From UMGS1958 sp045542415 (GTDB lineage: Bacteria > Bacillota > Clostridia > UBA1381): 64,000 nt of DNA. This document shows positions 33,446-42,716 of the stretch, one piece after another (position 1 is the stretch's first letter; every line of letters begins with the position of its first letter). A program made the position numbers and the translations under genes. The notes beneath the pieces were generated by a model. It saw only the letters and a program-made list of their open reading frames with translations. It was not told the origin of the DNA and did no database searches. The stretch lies in assembly GCA_045542415.1 (NCBI GenBank), contig JAZQKZ010000070.1, positions 124,001 through 188,000 of the forward strand. The letters run 5' to 3'.

Positions 33446-34069
33446 ATGACAAAAACATTTCGTTTTTTCAGTGTTGTATCATGGGCAATGATTGCTGTCG
33501 GCATATTTTCCATTGTTACAGGATTTTTCTCATTAATTGGTTTCTCTGAAGTTATTTCGGATAAAATCGGTGAAGAAACTTTATTTAATTTTATCAACGG
33601 CGGTGCATACTTTATGCTTTGCGGAGCAATACATGTAATTGCAGGATTTTTAGGTCTTCGCAGACTCACTCAGAATTTCAAAGCATATACATGCATAATC
33701 ATGGGTATATTTACTCTTGCATGGCAGCTTGCGGCATTTATTTATCTGTTCACAATGCAATACATAAGTATCCGAGCTGCATTGATGGTAATCCTTCCGA
33801 TTATCTATCTTACAGCTATTATCCTCACCGAACTGAAAGTACGTCTCGAACCAACGAGTATAAACGGCGAAGAAAATCACACTCCTGCAAAAAAGACATT
33901 TGTTGTTAAACACATATTCGGCAATTTCAACTTCTCGTTCAGAAGAAAGACACTCGAAATTCCTGTATTTGGCGAAAAGCGCAAAGCTCGCAGATTCAAC
34001 GGTTTTCAGATGCAGGGAAAGCGTCGCAAATCAAGACGCATTACCATGAGAAAATTCACAAAAAGATAA
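33446..34069 (+). CDS. Four-segment membrane protein with a strongly basic tail
   Basis: A 207-residue protein with about four hydrophobic segments (roughly 11-33, 49-69, 79-101 and 109-129). It ends in a tail of about 55 residues rich in Arg and Lys (EKRKARRFNGF, GKRRKSRRITMRKF). I do not recognise a family. The tail, if cytoplasmic, could contact nucleic acid or acidic lipid. A GGAGG site and promoter are present, and a bidirectional terminator follows. The gene stands alone. Confidence 0.8.
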   Translation: MTKTFRFFSVVSWAMIAVGIFSIVTGFFSLIGFSEVISDKIGEETLFNFINGGAYFMLCGAIHVIAGFLGLRRLTQNFKAYTCIIMGIFTLAWQLAAFIYLFTMQYISIRAALMVILPIIYLTAIILTELKVRLEPTSINGEENHTPAKKTFVVKHIFGNFNFSFRRKTLEIPVFGEKRKARRFNGFQMQGKRRKSRRITMRKFTKR

Positions 34070-34074
34070 AAAAC

Positions 34075-34099
34075 ATCGGCTCATTGAGCCGATATTTTT
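34075..34099. terminator. Shared terminator between convergent genes
   Basis: ATCGGCTC and GAGCCGAT form an 8-bp stem with an ATT loop. T-rich runs follow on both strands (ATTTTTA on plus, TTTTTTATC on minus). It serves 33446-34069 and the transporter gene at 34098. Confidence 0.85.
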
Positions 34100-35045
34100 A
34101 TGCTATAAAGCCTCCGCTTCTTACAACAAATATCCAGAAAGTAAGAGTTAAGGCTGAAAGTAATGTCGTAAGTACCACAACGCTTGATGTCAGCACGCCA
34201 TCATTATTCATTCCTTTTGCCATTATGTAGCTTGACGGTGTTGTCGGAGAGCCAAGCATTATGACAAGTGCCACCAATGCCTGATCCCTGAATCCGCAGA
34301 ATATTGCCACAGGTATAAATAACGCCGGAAGAATAACTGTTTTTATCAACGATGCCGCCAGTGTCGGCTTTATTTTTTTGATTGCTTTTTTACCTTCAAA
34401 GCCTGCACCTATTGTCACAAGTGCCAGCGGCGATGCCATTACGGAAAAATTAGCAAGCGTTTTACTTAAAATCGGTGTAAACCGAACATTCACAAGCGAC
34501 GCCGCCACTCCCAAAGCAATGCTTATTATTATAGGATTTTTTGCTATATTTACAAGAGATTTTTTTACCGCCGCTTTTCCGCTTCCGTTATTTTCACCCT
34601 CAATTGTCAATATAAGCACAGCAAAAATATTAAATAACGGCACACAGCCTATAATCATAATCGGTGCCATTCCCGATGTTCCGTATATGTTCTGTATAAA
34701 AGATACTCCAAGAACGGCTGCACTGCTTCTATATGAAGCCTGTACAAATGCTCCAACTATGCTTTTATCTTTTATAAAAACCCTCGATAGCCACCATATC
34801 ACCGATATCATAACAAGCGTAACCGCTGCACAGAAGCCGACATATTTCAGGTCAAAATTTTCCCGTATATTGGTCACCGCAAGATCTGCAAACAGCATTA
34901 CCGGCAATGTCACTTTAAAATTAAATTTATTCGCCACAGCCACAAAGCTGTCGTTGAGTAAATTTATTCTTTTTAATATGTAGCCTATAAAAATAGTAAG
35001 AAAAACCGGAAGAGTGGCATTCAGACTGTATATCAAGCTATCCAT
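34098..35045 (-). CDS. AEC family transporter (auxin efflux carrier fold)
   Basis: A 315-residue membrane protein with about ten hydrophobic segments and the AEC repeat pattern, for example SLNATLPVFLTIFIGYILK, LPVMLFADLAVTN and LGSPTTPSSYIMAKGM. AEC members move small organic anions such as malate or other acids; the substrate here is not evident. It overlaps the HPP-like gene by eight bases and is preceded by GGAGGA. Confidence 0.88.
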   Translation of the reverse strand: MDSLIYSLNATLPVFLTIFIGYILKRINLLNDSFVAVANKFNFKVTLPVMLFADLAVTNIRENFDLKYVGFCAAVTLVMISVIWWLSRVFIKDKSIVGAFVQASYRSSAAVLGVSFIQNIYGTSGMAPIMIIGCVPLFNIFAVLILTIEGENNGSGKAAVKKSLVNIAKNPIIISIALGVAASLVNVRFTPILSKTLANFSVMASPLALVTIGAGFEGKKAIKKIKPTLAASLIKTVILPALFIPVAIFCGFRDQALVALVIMLGSPTTPSSYIMAKGMNNDGVLTSSVVVLTTLLSALTLTFWIFVVRSGGFIA

Positions 35046-35949
35046 TATATTCCTCCAGAGTATTGTTTATAAAAGCTGATACAGCAATAACAACAGCCGC
35101 ACCCACACTTATCATGGGCGGATACAGAAAAATATTCCCCTCCGCCAAAAATGACAAAACCATAACTGCACCTGCCGGCGGAAACATCATATTCATCAAT
35201 CGCATCTCAAGCAACGTCAACGCAGCTGCAGCAGCAGCCGATACATAAGTCGGCATGCCAAGCATATCTGTAAGAACAGTCTGCATCAAAACCCCCGTTA
35301 CCGCCGCAACGGTTATCACAAACCAAATTTTTACTCTTCGACCCGTTAACGGCTTACAGCTGCATTCAACCAGTGTTACAACCAAAGGCGGAGCAATAAA
35401 TGCGAGATAACCTGTAAACAGCGGAACAGCCGATAAAAGTGCAAATGCCGCAATTACCATCCCCCACATTTTTAAATCAATCTCAAAATCAGGCAGATAT
35501 CTGAATTTGACACTTTCCTCAAGGTATCCTTTTCTTATAAATCCCGACCTCAAAATCAGCACAATTCCCGTAAGTAATATAACCATGACTGGATACAACA
35601 GCGAGGTTTCTCCGTAATATATCGGAAACAGACACGCCGCAATACACGGCATAAGAGAACAGTCGCTAAGCATCAAAAGCAATCCTGTTACAATAAATCC
35701 TATCAGAGCCTGTACATATACCGGAAACGGAAGCAACGCTGCTATCAGCACTCCCGTAAAAGATGATACAGACATCATTATCACTGTATGTATTGTGTCT
35801 GTTTTCCAAGGTACCTTGTCTGCACACAATATACCAACAAGAATTGCAAGCATCTCCGGAAATATTATTACCTTACTTCCGGTTATTTCCGACAGCAAAA
35901 ACATTCCCGTCACAAACAGTATTGCCGTGATATATCTCCCTATTCTCAT
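35038..35949 (-). CDS. HPP-like membrane protein
   Basis: A 303-residue hydrophobic protein with about eight to ten membrane segments. Near the end FPPAGAVMVL resembles the signature of HPP-family membrane proteins (H-P-P-A-G-A), with Phe in place of His. I chose the ATG at 35949 because GGTGG lies just upstream; a TTG at 35970 is in frame without a good site. It overlaps the AEC transporter gene. Function unknown. Confidence 0.7.
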   Translation of the reverse strand: MRIGRYITAILFVTGMFLLSEITGSKVIIFPEMLAILVGILCADKVPWKTDTIHTVIMMSVSSFTGVLIAALLPFPVYVQALIGFIVTGLLLMLSDCSLMPCIAACLFPIYYGETSLLYPVMVILLTGIVLILRSGFIRKGYLEESVKFRYLPDFEIDLKMWGMVIAAFALLSAVPLFTGYLAFIAPPLVVTLVECSCKPLTGRRVKIWFVITVAAVTGVLMQTVLTDMLGMPTYVSAAAAAALTLLEMRLMNMMFPPAGAVMVLSFLAEGNIFLYPPMISVGAAVVIAVSAFINNTLEEYNG

Positions 35950-35971
35950 ATTTACCACCGCCCATAACAAA

Positions 35972-35995
35972 TGGCGGACTAAGGGCAGTCCGCCA
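35972..35995 (-). terminator. Terminator or attenuator between the flavodiiron gene and the HPP-like gene
   Basis: TGGCGGACT and AGTCCGCCA form a perfect 9-bp stem with a 6-nt loop. ATTTGTTAT follows on the minus strand, a weak T tract. Confidence 0.7.
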
Positions 35996-36001
35996 CATGA
36001 T

Positions 36002-37162
36002 TTATCCTAAAAGCTCCTCCGCAAGACGCTCCATCTGCTCAATATCCGCAGTCTTCATTGCAGATCTGATGCTTACCTTATTTTCACAAATCACGATATC
36101 CTTCATTTTTTCAAAATACTCACTCATAAGCTTGTTTGCCATCGGTGCCCATGTGCCATTTTCCATTAATGCAACCTTTCGGTTTCTATACGTCTTGCTC
36201 TTTAAATGTGCAAGAAAATCCTCTGCTACCGGGAAAAGTCCTCCGTCATATGTCGCTGAGCATACAACAAGCTTATCATATCTGAATGCATCTTCAATAA
36301 CCTCTGCCATATCCTCTCTTGATAAATCAGCAACGACTACTTTTTTTGCACCCTTTTCTTCGAGTATTTCCGCAAGCTTTCTTGCAGCATTTGCTGTATT
36401 ACCGTGAATTGACGCATATGCAACCAAAACTCCCTCGTCCTCAGGTCTGTACGAACTCCATATATCATACTTTTCGATATAATATCCGAGATTTTCCTTT
36501 AATATAGGACCGTGCAGCGGACAAATTGTCTGAATATCAAGTGCAGCCGCTTTCTTTAATAACGCCTGAACCTGAGCACCGTATTTTCCTACTATATTAA
36601 AATAGTATCTTCTTGCCTCACATGCCCAGTCTTCATCTGTATCCAAAGCACCGAACTTACCGAATCCGTCAGCCGAGAAAAGTATCTTTTCGCTTGACTC
36701 ATATGCAACCATAGCCTCCGGCCAGTGTACCATCGGTGCCATTACAAATGTCAATGTATGATTTCCAAGCTCAAGTGTATCACCCTCTGCTACGACAATC
36801 TTATTTTCGATTTCGCTGTTAAAGAACTGTGTATAGAATACAAACGTCTTTGCATTTCCTACAACCGTCACGTTCGGGTACTTGTCCACCAGGTTCTTTA
36901 TGCATCCGGCATGGTCAGGCTCCATGTGTAAAACAACCAGATAATCAAGCTTTTTTCCATCAAGCTCTTTTTCTACATTTTCAAGCCACTCATCACCCTT
37001 ACGCTTATCTACTGTATCCATAAGACAAGTTTTTTCATCAAGAATCAAATATGAATTATATGAAATTCCGTTTGGAATTATATACTGACTTTCAAATAAA
37101 TCAAGAGTTTTATCATCACACCCAACATACTTTACTGAATCTGAAATTATTACATTATTCAT
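36002..37162 (-). CDS. Flavodiiron protein (FprA-type A flavoprotein)
   Basis: A 386-residue oxygen or nitric oxide reductase that protects anaerobes. The N-terminal metallo-beta-lactamase domain holds a di-iron site: H79-x-E81-x-D83-H84, His146, Asp165 and His217, all visible. A flavodoxin domain follows from about residue 243 (VLVAYASIHGNTANAA, FMN-binding). Length fits the family. It has its own strong promoter. Electrons are usually delivered by a rubredoxin, which is not next to it. Oxygen reduction is more likely than NO reduction in Clostridia; that is inference. Confidence 0.96.
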   Translation of the reverse strand: MNNVIISDSVKYVGCDDKTLDLFESQYIIPNGISYNSYLILDEKTCLMDTVDKRKGDEWLENVEKELDGKKLDYLVVLHMEPDHAGCIKNLVDKYPNVTVVGNAKTFVFYTQFFNSEIENKIVVAEGDTLELGNHTLTFVMAPMVHWPEAMVAYESSEKILFSADGFGKFGALDTDEDWACEARRYYFNIVGKYGAQVQALLKKAAALDIQTICPLHGPILKENLGYYIEKYDIWSSYRPEDEGVLVAYASIHGNTANAARKLAEILEEKGAKKVVVADLSREDMAEVIEDAFRYDKLVVCSATYDGGLFPVAEDFLAHLKSKTYRNRKVALMENGTWAPMANKLMSEYFEKMKDIVICENKVSIRSAMKTADIEQMERLAEELLG

Positions 37163-37202
37163 GACATTTCCTCCGTTTTATAACTAAATATTTTCATAAT
37201 AA

Positions 37203-37231
37203 ATTATATCACATACCATCTTTATTGTCAA
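37203..37231 (-). promoter_or_regulatory. Promoter of the flavodiiron protein gene
   Basis: Minus strand TTGACA, 17-nt spacer, TATAAT, about 40 nt before the ATG. The remainder of this 334-bp gap carries the adhE promoter. Confidence 0.8.
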
Positions 37232-37396
37232 CACCAATGATTTAATCATTTTTTCTTTCATATATGAATATCTTATTTTTATTATGCTAATTATAAACAT
37301 AATAAAAAGCTGTAGCTAAAAGGTATTTTTTACTATTTCTGTGCAAATTCTATAAAATACGCATGGATTGTTAAAAAAATATCAGTTAATATTTTT

Positions 37397-37436
37397 TTGT
37401 TAAAAGATTGACAAAGAAATAGTCATGTGCTATACT
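37397..37436 (+). promoter_or_regulatory. adhE promoter with overlapping Rex-like operator
   Basis: TTGACA (37408-37413), 17-nt spacer, TATACT (37431-37436) form a near-consensus promoter. The preceding and overlapping 18 bp (37397-37414) read TTGTTAA-AAGA-TTGACAA. That matches the clostridial Rex site TTGTTAA-N4-TTAACAA at all but one base. Rex senses NADH/NAD+ and represses fermentative genes when NADH is low. A further TTGTTAA half-site lies at about 37368. Confidence 0.75.
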
Positions 37437-37496
37437 TTAACTACAGTCAGATTGACAATATTTTATCAAAGTACAGTAATAGAAAGGATATATATT

Positions 37497-40094
37497 ATGG
37501 AAAAATATTTAGTTGACAGTGTTGAAACTCTTGAAAAAAAGCTTGCGGAAATCCGTGAAGCACAGAAGAAGTTTGCAACCTATACTCAGGAGCAGGTGGA
37601 TGCTATTTTCAAAGCAGCCGCACTTGCCGCAAATCACGCTCGCATCCCCCTCGCCAAGATGGCAGTTGAAGAAACAGGAATGGGCATCGTTGAGGATAAG
37701 GTGATAAAGAACAATTACGCAGCTGAGCATATCTACAATAAGTACAAGAACGAAAAAACCTGCGGAGTTATTGAAGAGGATGCAGCTTTTGGTATTAAAA
37801 AGATTGCTAATCCGATCGGTGTAATTGCAGCGGTAATTCCTACTACAAATCCGACCTCAACAGCAATTTTCAAGACACTTATTTCATTAAAAACAAGAAA
37901 CGGTATCATTATAAGCCCACACCCGAGAGCTAAAAAATGTACTGTAGAGGCTGCAAGAATTGTACTTGAAGCAGCAGTCAAGGCAGGCGCTCCCGAGGGA
38001 ATCATCGGTTGGATAGATGTACCGTCACTCGACATGACAAACCTCGTCATGAAAGAGGCTGACTGCATTTTGGCAACAGGCGGTCCCGGCATGGTTAAAG
38101 CAGCGTACTCATCAGGTAAGCCGGCATTAGGTGTCGGTGCAGGTAACACTCCCGCTATAATCGATTCAACAGCCGATATCAAGCAGGCTGTAAATTCGAT
38201 TATTCATTCAAAGACATTTGATAACGGTATGATTTGTGCATCTGAGCAGAGTGTTATTGCTCATAAGGACGTTTATACTGCCGTAAAGAAAGAGTTTGAA
38301 TACAGAGGCTGTTATTTCCTCAACAAAGACGAAACAGAGAAAATAAGAAAAACCATCATAATTAACGGTGCATTGAATGCTAAAATTGTAGGTCAAAAAG
38401 CCCACGCAATAGCAGAGCTTGCCGGAATCAGTGTTCCCGAAAGCACAAAAATTCTTATCGGCGAGGTTGAAAGCGTTGATATCAGCGAGGAATTTGCTCA
38501 CGAAAAGCTTTCACCGGTGCTTGCAATGTACAAGGCAAAGGATTTTGAAGACGCACTCACAAAGGCTGAACAGTTAATTGCCGACGGCGGTTACGGACAT
38601 ACCGCATCAGTATATCTCAATGCAACTACCGAGCAGGATAAGATAAGCTTATTTGGCGAGAGAATGAAAACCTGCCGTATTCTTGTTAATACTCCCTCAT
38701 CACACGGCGGCATCGGTGATCTTTATAACTTCAAGCTTGCTCCGTCACTAACTCTCGGATGCGGTTCATGGGGCGGTAATTCAGTTTCAGAAAACGTAGG
38801 AATTAAACATTTAATCAATATAAAAACAGTTGCCGAGAGGAGAGAAAATATGCTTTGGTTCAGAGCACCTGAAAAGGTATATATAAAGAAAGGCTGTCTC
38901 CCGGTTGCTCTTGGCGAGTTAGGAGACGAATTAGGAAAGAAAAAGGCATTTATCGTAACAGATGAGTTCTTATACAAGAACGGTTATGCAAACAACATCA
39001 CCGACAGACTTGACGAGATGGGTATTACACATAAGACCTTCTTCAATGTTGCCCCCGACCCGTCACTTGCATGTGCAAAAGAGGGTGCGGCCGAAATGGC
39101 AGCATTTGAGCCTGATGTTATTATCGCTTTAGGCGGCGGCTCTGCAATGGACGCAGCTAAGATTATGTGGGTACTTTATGAGCATCCGGAGGTTGACTTC
39201 CTTGATATGGCAATGCGTTTTATTGATATCAGAAAGCGTGTATATACCTTCCCGCACATGGGTGACAAAGCAATGTTCATCGCAGTCCCGACATCAGCCG
39301 GAACAGGCTCGGAGGTTACACCGTTTGCTGTTATTACAGACGAATCAACAGGCATCAAATATCCGCTGGCTGATTATGAGCTTATGCCGGATATGGCTAT
39401 TGTCGATGCAGACCTTATGATGAATATGCCCAAGGGACTCACTTCAGCATCAGGTATTGACGCACTCACACACGCTCTTGAAGCCTATGCTTCAATTATG
39501 GCTACGGAATTCACTGACGGTCTTGCATTAAAAGCAATTTCAACAATCTTTGACTATCTCCCTGCTGCATATAATGAGGGTAGTGCAAACCCCAAGGCAA
39601 GAGAAAAAATGGCACACGCATCAACAATGGCAGGTATGGCATTCGCAAATGCATTCTTAGGCTTATGTCACTCAATGGCTCATAAGCTCGGTGCATTCCA
39701 CCACCTTCCGCACGGAGTTGCAAATGCACTTCTTATAACAGAAATACTGCGTTATAACGCTGTTGAATCACCCACAAAGATGGGCACCTTCTCTCAGTAC
39801 GATCATCCTCATACATTGGAGCGTTATGCTGAAATTGCTGATTTCCTCCGTTTAGGCGGAAAAACCGATGAAGAAAAGCTCGAAAAGCTTTGTGAAAAAA
39901 TCGAAGAAATCAAAGAAATGGTCGGTATCAAAGCAACTATCAGGGACTATGGCATAGATGAAAAGGACTTCCTCGAAACACTTGATGAAATGACCGAGAT
40001 GGCATTTGACGACCAGTGTACAGGTGCAAATCCGAGATATCCGCTTATGAGTGAGATTAAGGACATCTATCTCAAAGCTTATTATGGAAAATAA
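37497..40094 (+). CDS. adhE: Bifunctional aldehyde-alcohol dehydrogenase AdhE
   Basis: An 865-residue fusion that reduces acetyl-CoA to acetaldehyde and then ethanol, reoxidising NADH. The N-terminal half is a CoA-acylating aldehyde dehydrogenase with the catalytic Cys in DNGMICASEQ (about residue 245). The C-terminal half is an iron-type alcohol dehydrogenase with GGGSAMDAAK and HSMAHKLGAFHHLPHG, which supply the metal-binding histidines. Members form spirosomes. I chose the ATG at 37497 (GAAAGG upstream); the longer frame begins inside the promoter. The Rex-like operator explains redox control. Confidence 0.98.
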   Translation: MEKYLVDSVETLEKKLAEIREAQKKFATYTQEQVDAIFKAAALAANHARIPLAKMAVEETGMGIVEDKVIKNNYAAEHIYNKYKNEKTCGVIEEDAAFGIKKIANPIGVIAAVIPTTNPTSTAIFKTLISLKTRNGIIISPHPRAKKCTVEAARIVLEAAVKAGAPEGIIGWIDVPSLDMTNLVMKEADCILATGGPGMVKAAYSSGKPALGVGAGNTPAIIDSTADIKQAVNSIIHSKTFDNGMICASEQSVIAHKDVYTAVKKEFEYRGCYFLNKDETEKIRKTIIINGALNAKIVGQKAHAIAELAGISVPESTKILIGEVESVDISEEFAHEKLSPVLAMYKAKDFEDALTKAEQLIADGGYGHTASVYLNATTEQDKISLFGERMKTCRILVNTPSSHGGIGDLYNFKLAPSLTLGCGSWGGNSVSENVGIKHLINIKTVAERRENMLWFRAPEKVYIKKGCLPVALGELGDELGKKKAFIVTDEFLYKNGYANNITDRLDEMGITHKTFFNVAPDPSLACAKEGAAEMAAFEPDVIIALGGGSAMDAAKIMWVLYEHPEVDFLDMAMRFIDIRKRVYTFPHMGDKAMFIAVPTSAGTGSEVTPFAVITDESTGIKYPLADYELMPDMAIVDADLMMNMPKGLTSASGIDALTHALEAYASIMATEFTDGLALKAISTIFDYLPAAYNEGSANPKAREKMAHASTMAGMAFANAFLGLCHSMAHKLGAFHHLPHGVANALLITEILRYNAVESPTKMGTFSQYDHPHTLERYAEIADFLRLGGKTDEEKLEKLCEKIEEIKEMVGIKATIRDYGIDEKDFLETLDEMTEMAFDDQCTGANPRYPLMSEIKDIYLKAYYGK

Positions 40095-40185
40095 TGTTTA
40101 AAAAATAAAATTTACGGTTATATATAATACAGAGAATGCGGGAGGATTTAATCCTCCCTACTCTGACTGAAAGGAGTAAGGATTT

Positions 40186-40935
40186 ATGAAATTAGAAACA
40201 GTAATTGCACAGCGTAAGGACAAAAAAGTTTACCGTGACGGTAACCTTGCCATCAAGGTATTTGACGAAAACTATAACACAGCCGATGTTCTTAACGAGG
40301 CTTTAAATACAGCAAGAATTGAAGAGACGGGGTTAAATATCCCAAAAATCCATGAAGTAACCAAGATTGACGGAAAATGGGCTATTATAACCGATTTTAT
40401 CGAGGGAAAAACTCTTACACAGCTTATGGAGGAGAATCCCGACAAGGAGGATGAATATCTTAATCTTTTTGTTGATACACAGATTGAAATCCAGAATAAG
40501 TCATGTCCCCTGCTGACTAAAATTCACGATAAAATGCACAGAAAAATCATGGGGACAGGACTCGACGCAACAGTTCGCTATGACCTTCATACGCGTCTTG
40601 ACGGTATGAAGAAGCATAAGAAGGTATGTCACGGCGACTACAATCCGTCAAATGTCATCATTTCACCGGACGGTACTCCCTACATCCTTGACTGGGCACA
40701 CGCCACACAGGGCAACGCTTCTGAAGATGTTGCAAGAACATATCTTTTATTCGTTCTTGCCGGTAAGGAGGAGCTTGCAAAGAAGTATATCAAGCTTTTC
40801 TGCAAGAAAACCGATACTGCAATACAGTATGTACAGTCATGGTTCCCGATTGTTGCGGCTTCACAGCTTGTGAAAAACCGTGCCGAGGAGCGCGAGCTTC
40901 TTGAAAGCTGGATTAATGTTGTTGATTATGAATAA
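40186..40935 (+). CDS. Aminoglycoside/choline phosphotransferase-like protein
   Basis: A 249-residue small kinase of the APH/choline kinase fold. The catalytic loop reads CHGDYNPSNVI, and the metal-binding motif is YILDWAHAT. The glycine-rich loop is poorly developed. This family phosphorylates small molecules or antibiotics; the substrate is not evident. AAGGAGT precedes the ATG. It lies 91 nt downstream of adhE, with a small GGGAGGAT/ATCCTCCC hairpin in between, so partial co-transcription is possible. A strong terminator follows. Confidence 0.85.
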   Translation: MKLETVIAQRKDKKVYRDGNLAIKVFDENYNTADVLNEALNTARIEETGLNIPKIHEVTKIDGKWAIITDFIEGKTLTQLMEENPDKEDEYLNLFVDTQIEIQNKSCPLLTKIHDKMHRKIMGTGLDATVRYDLHTRLDGMKKHKKVCHGDYNPSNVIISPDGTPYILDWAHATQGNASEDVARTYLLFVLAGKEELAKKYIKLFCKKTDTAIQYVQSWFPIVAASQLVKNRAEERELLESWINVVDYE

Positions 40936-40943
40936 ATTTCAGA

Positions 40944-40976
40944 CCGCCGCACAAAAGTGCGGCGGTTTTGGCTTTT
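40944..40976 (+). terminator. Terminator of the phosphotransferase gene
   Basis: CCGCCGCAC and GTGCGGCGG form a 9-bp GC-rich stem with AAAA loop, followed by TTTTGGCTTTT. It overlaps the end of the convergent BspA-like gene. Confidence 0.85.
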
Positions 40977-42477
40977 ATTTAGCTATTGTTATATGTGTAC
41001 TATATGTTTCTCTTTTATCCCTTCCGTTAACCGTAATTTTGTATTCTCCCGGAGATAACGAAAGTATTTCATTAAAGTTGTTATTATCATCAATATCTAA
41101 TTGATATCTTTCATAAAGTTTATATCCATAGACACCCTCTATAATTGGAATTTCATTCTTTTTTAATACCTCAATACTTAACTTTTGTGATAGCGCACCG
41201 GTTCCATACCCCGGAAAGCTTATGCTATTGCAAAGCGGACGCATCGTTTCCGGTTCCCATAAATATGCTGATAATTCACCAGAATACCATTCTTCACTGT
41301 CATAAGATTGAGTTATGTACTCTTTTACATCTATCGCTGCAAACCCATCAACCGTAGTTATATTAAAGCTCTTATATAATTCCCCTCTGCCACTATATCC
41401 CTCATCTTCTTCAAGCTTGTTCTTCTTGATTATCAGTTTTGCATTTTCAAGCGGGGTTTGCGAATATATAAGTAACTTTTCCTCATAATTGTCATAATTA
41501 TCATAATCCATATATGTTCCATTTAAAAATTCTTTTTTCACCGGAGATATGGCTCCGGCAATTTTTATTTCAGCAACTCCGTTTTCTCCGACAGTAATGA
41601 TCTCTTCATTTTCCGGACAATCAGACATTGCAAACATGCCTTTTGAATTGTATAAAATATTAGATATATCAGAATTACTGTCTATCTCATTCCATTTTTC
41701 TTCTGTAGCCTCATAAAACACATGAACAAGATTGTCACAGCCTAAAAATACATCACTTCCAATTTCAGTTACAGTATCCGGAATTGTAATATCTTTAAGC
41801 ATGGTACAATTACTAAAAGTATTGTCATTTATTTTTTGCAGCTTATCCGGTAAATAAATATATTCCAAAGCAGAACATTCCGAAAAAGCCGATTTCCCTA
41901 TTTCAGTCGCAGTGTTTTCAAATGTCACAAGCTGAAGTGACGAACAGCCCTTAAAGGTGTTTTCCTCAATTTTTGTTACCTCTTCAGGAATCCTGATATT
42001 TGTAAGCTTTGAGCAATCCTTAAAGGCACTCTCCCCTATCATTTCAAGAGTGCTTATAAACACTGCATCCGTCATTGCTTCACAACCCTCGAAAGCACTC
42101 GCTTTAATTTCTGTTATTCCATATGTAAGCGTTATAACCTCAAGATTATTGTTCCCCTTAAACGCACCCTCACCTATAACCTTTACCTCTTCGGGAATTA
42201 TGTAAGAGGTCTTGTCCTTATCCTGCGGATAGTACAGGAGCTCTGTTTTGTCTTTGTTGAACAGTACACCATCTACCGATGCGAAATACTCGTTTTCTGC
42301 GTCAACCACAATTCCTTTCAGACTTTCACATACATAAAATGTACTAACATCAATTACTGATACATCCTTGCCAATTTGCAGACTTGTTGCGTTTTTGTCC
42401 GTCTGTATCTGCGCAGACACACTGAACGGCATAAGTAACAATGTACTCAATACTGATAATATCGCTTCCTTTTTCAT
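40975..42477 (-). CDS. Secreted BspA-type leucine-rich repeat protein
   Basis: A 500-residue protein with a signal peptide (about 1-22, ending SVSA). From about 60 to 270 it carries Treponema/BspA-type leucine-rich repeats such as VTKIEENTFKGCSSLQLVTF and EIGKSAFSECSALEYIYLP. The C-terminal 230 residues form an unrecognised beta-rich domain. There is no LPXTG anchor or choline-binding repeat. It may bind host or microbial partners, but the sequence does not show which. AAGGAGG precedes the ATG at 42477. A promoter, a structured leader RNA and a terminator lie upstream, so it may be controlled by RNA-level read-through. Confidence 0.9.
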   Translation of the reverse strand: MKKEAILSVLSTLLLMPFSVSAQIQTDKNATSLQIGKDVSVIDVSTFYVCESLKGIVVDAENEYFASVDGVLFNKDKTELLYYPQDKDKTSYIIPEEVKVIGEGAFKGNNNLEVITLTYGITEIKASAFEGCEAMTDAVFISTLEMIGESAFKDCSKLTNIRIPEEVTKIEENTFKGCSSLQLVTFENTATEIGKSAFSECSALEYIYLPDKLQKINDNTFSNCTMLKDITIPDTVTEIGSDVFLGCDNLVHVFYEATEEKWNEIDSNSDISNILYNSKGMFAMSDCPENEEIITVGENGVAEIKIAGAISPVKKEFLNGTYMDYDNYDNYEEKLLIYSQTPLENAKLIIKKNKLEEDEGYSGRGELYKSFNITTVDGFAAIDVKEYITQSYDSEEWYSGELSAYLWEPETMRPLCNSISFPGYGTGALSQKLSIEVLKKNEIPIIEGVYGYKLYERYQLDIDDNNNFNEILSLSPGEYKITVNGRDKRETYSTHITIAK

Positions 42478-42560
42478 GTTTAAATACCTCCTTAAAATTT
42501 ATATTCATATATATGACGCACAGACTTGCATTTTTTATTCACTTTTTTAAAAAAATTTAA

Positions 42561-42711
42561 TAAAAAAATGCGTCGCCGAAGCAACGCACTAAAAACGCAG
42601 CTTCGATTTATGCTGCCACGCAATTCATTCCGACATAGGTATGATAATCAAAGCCTACATTTTTTAACTAACGTAAGCCTATGTCGAAAAAAAATATTAA
42701 ATTGCGTGGCA
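42561..42711 (-). ncRNA. Putative structured RNA or regulatory leader with its own promoter and terminator
   Basis: A minus-strand RNA would start at about 42710, from the promoter at 42717-42745. Its first 12 nt (TGCCACGCAATT, 42711-42700) pair with AATTGCGTGGCA at 42625-42614, the outer stem. Inside are a 9-bp stem (CGACATAGG/CCTATGTCG) and a 6-bp stem (GCTTAC/GTAGGC, one G-U). Next comes CGAAGC, then an intrinsic terminator stem around a TTCG tetraloop (TGCGTTGC..GCGACGCA), followed by seven T. CGAAGC could instead pair with GCTTCG in the terminator, a possible antiterminator. BspA-like coding starts about 84 nt further on. I do not recognise a known riboswitch class. Confidence 0.6.
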
Positions 42712-42716
42712 ACTAT

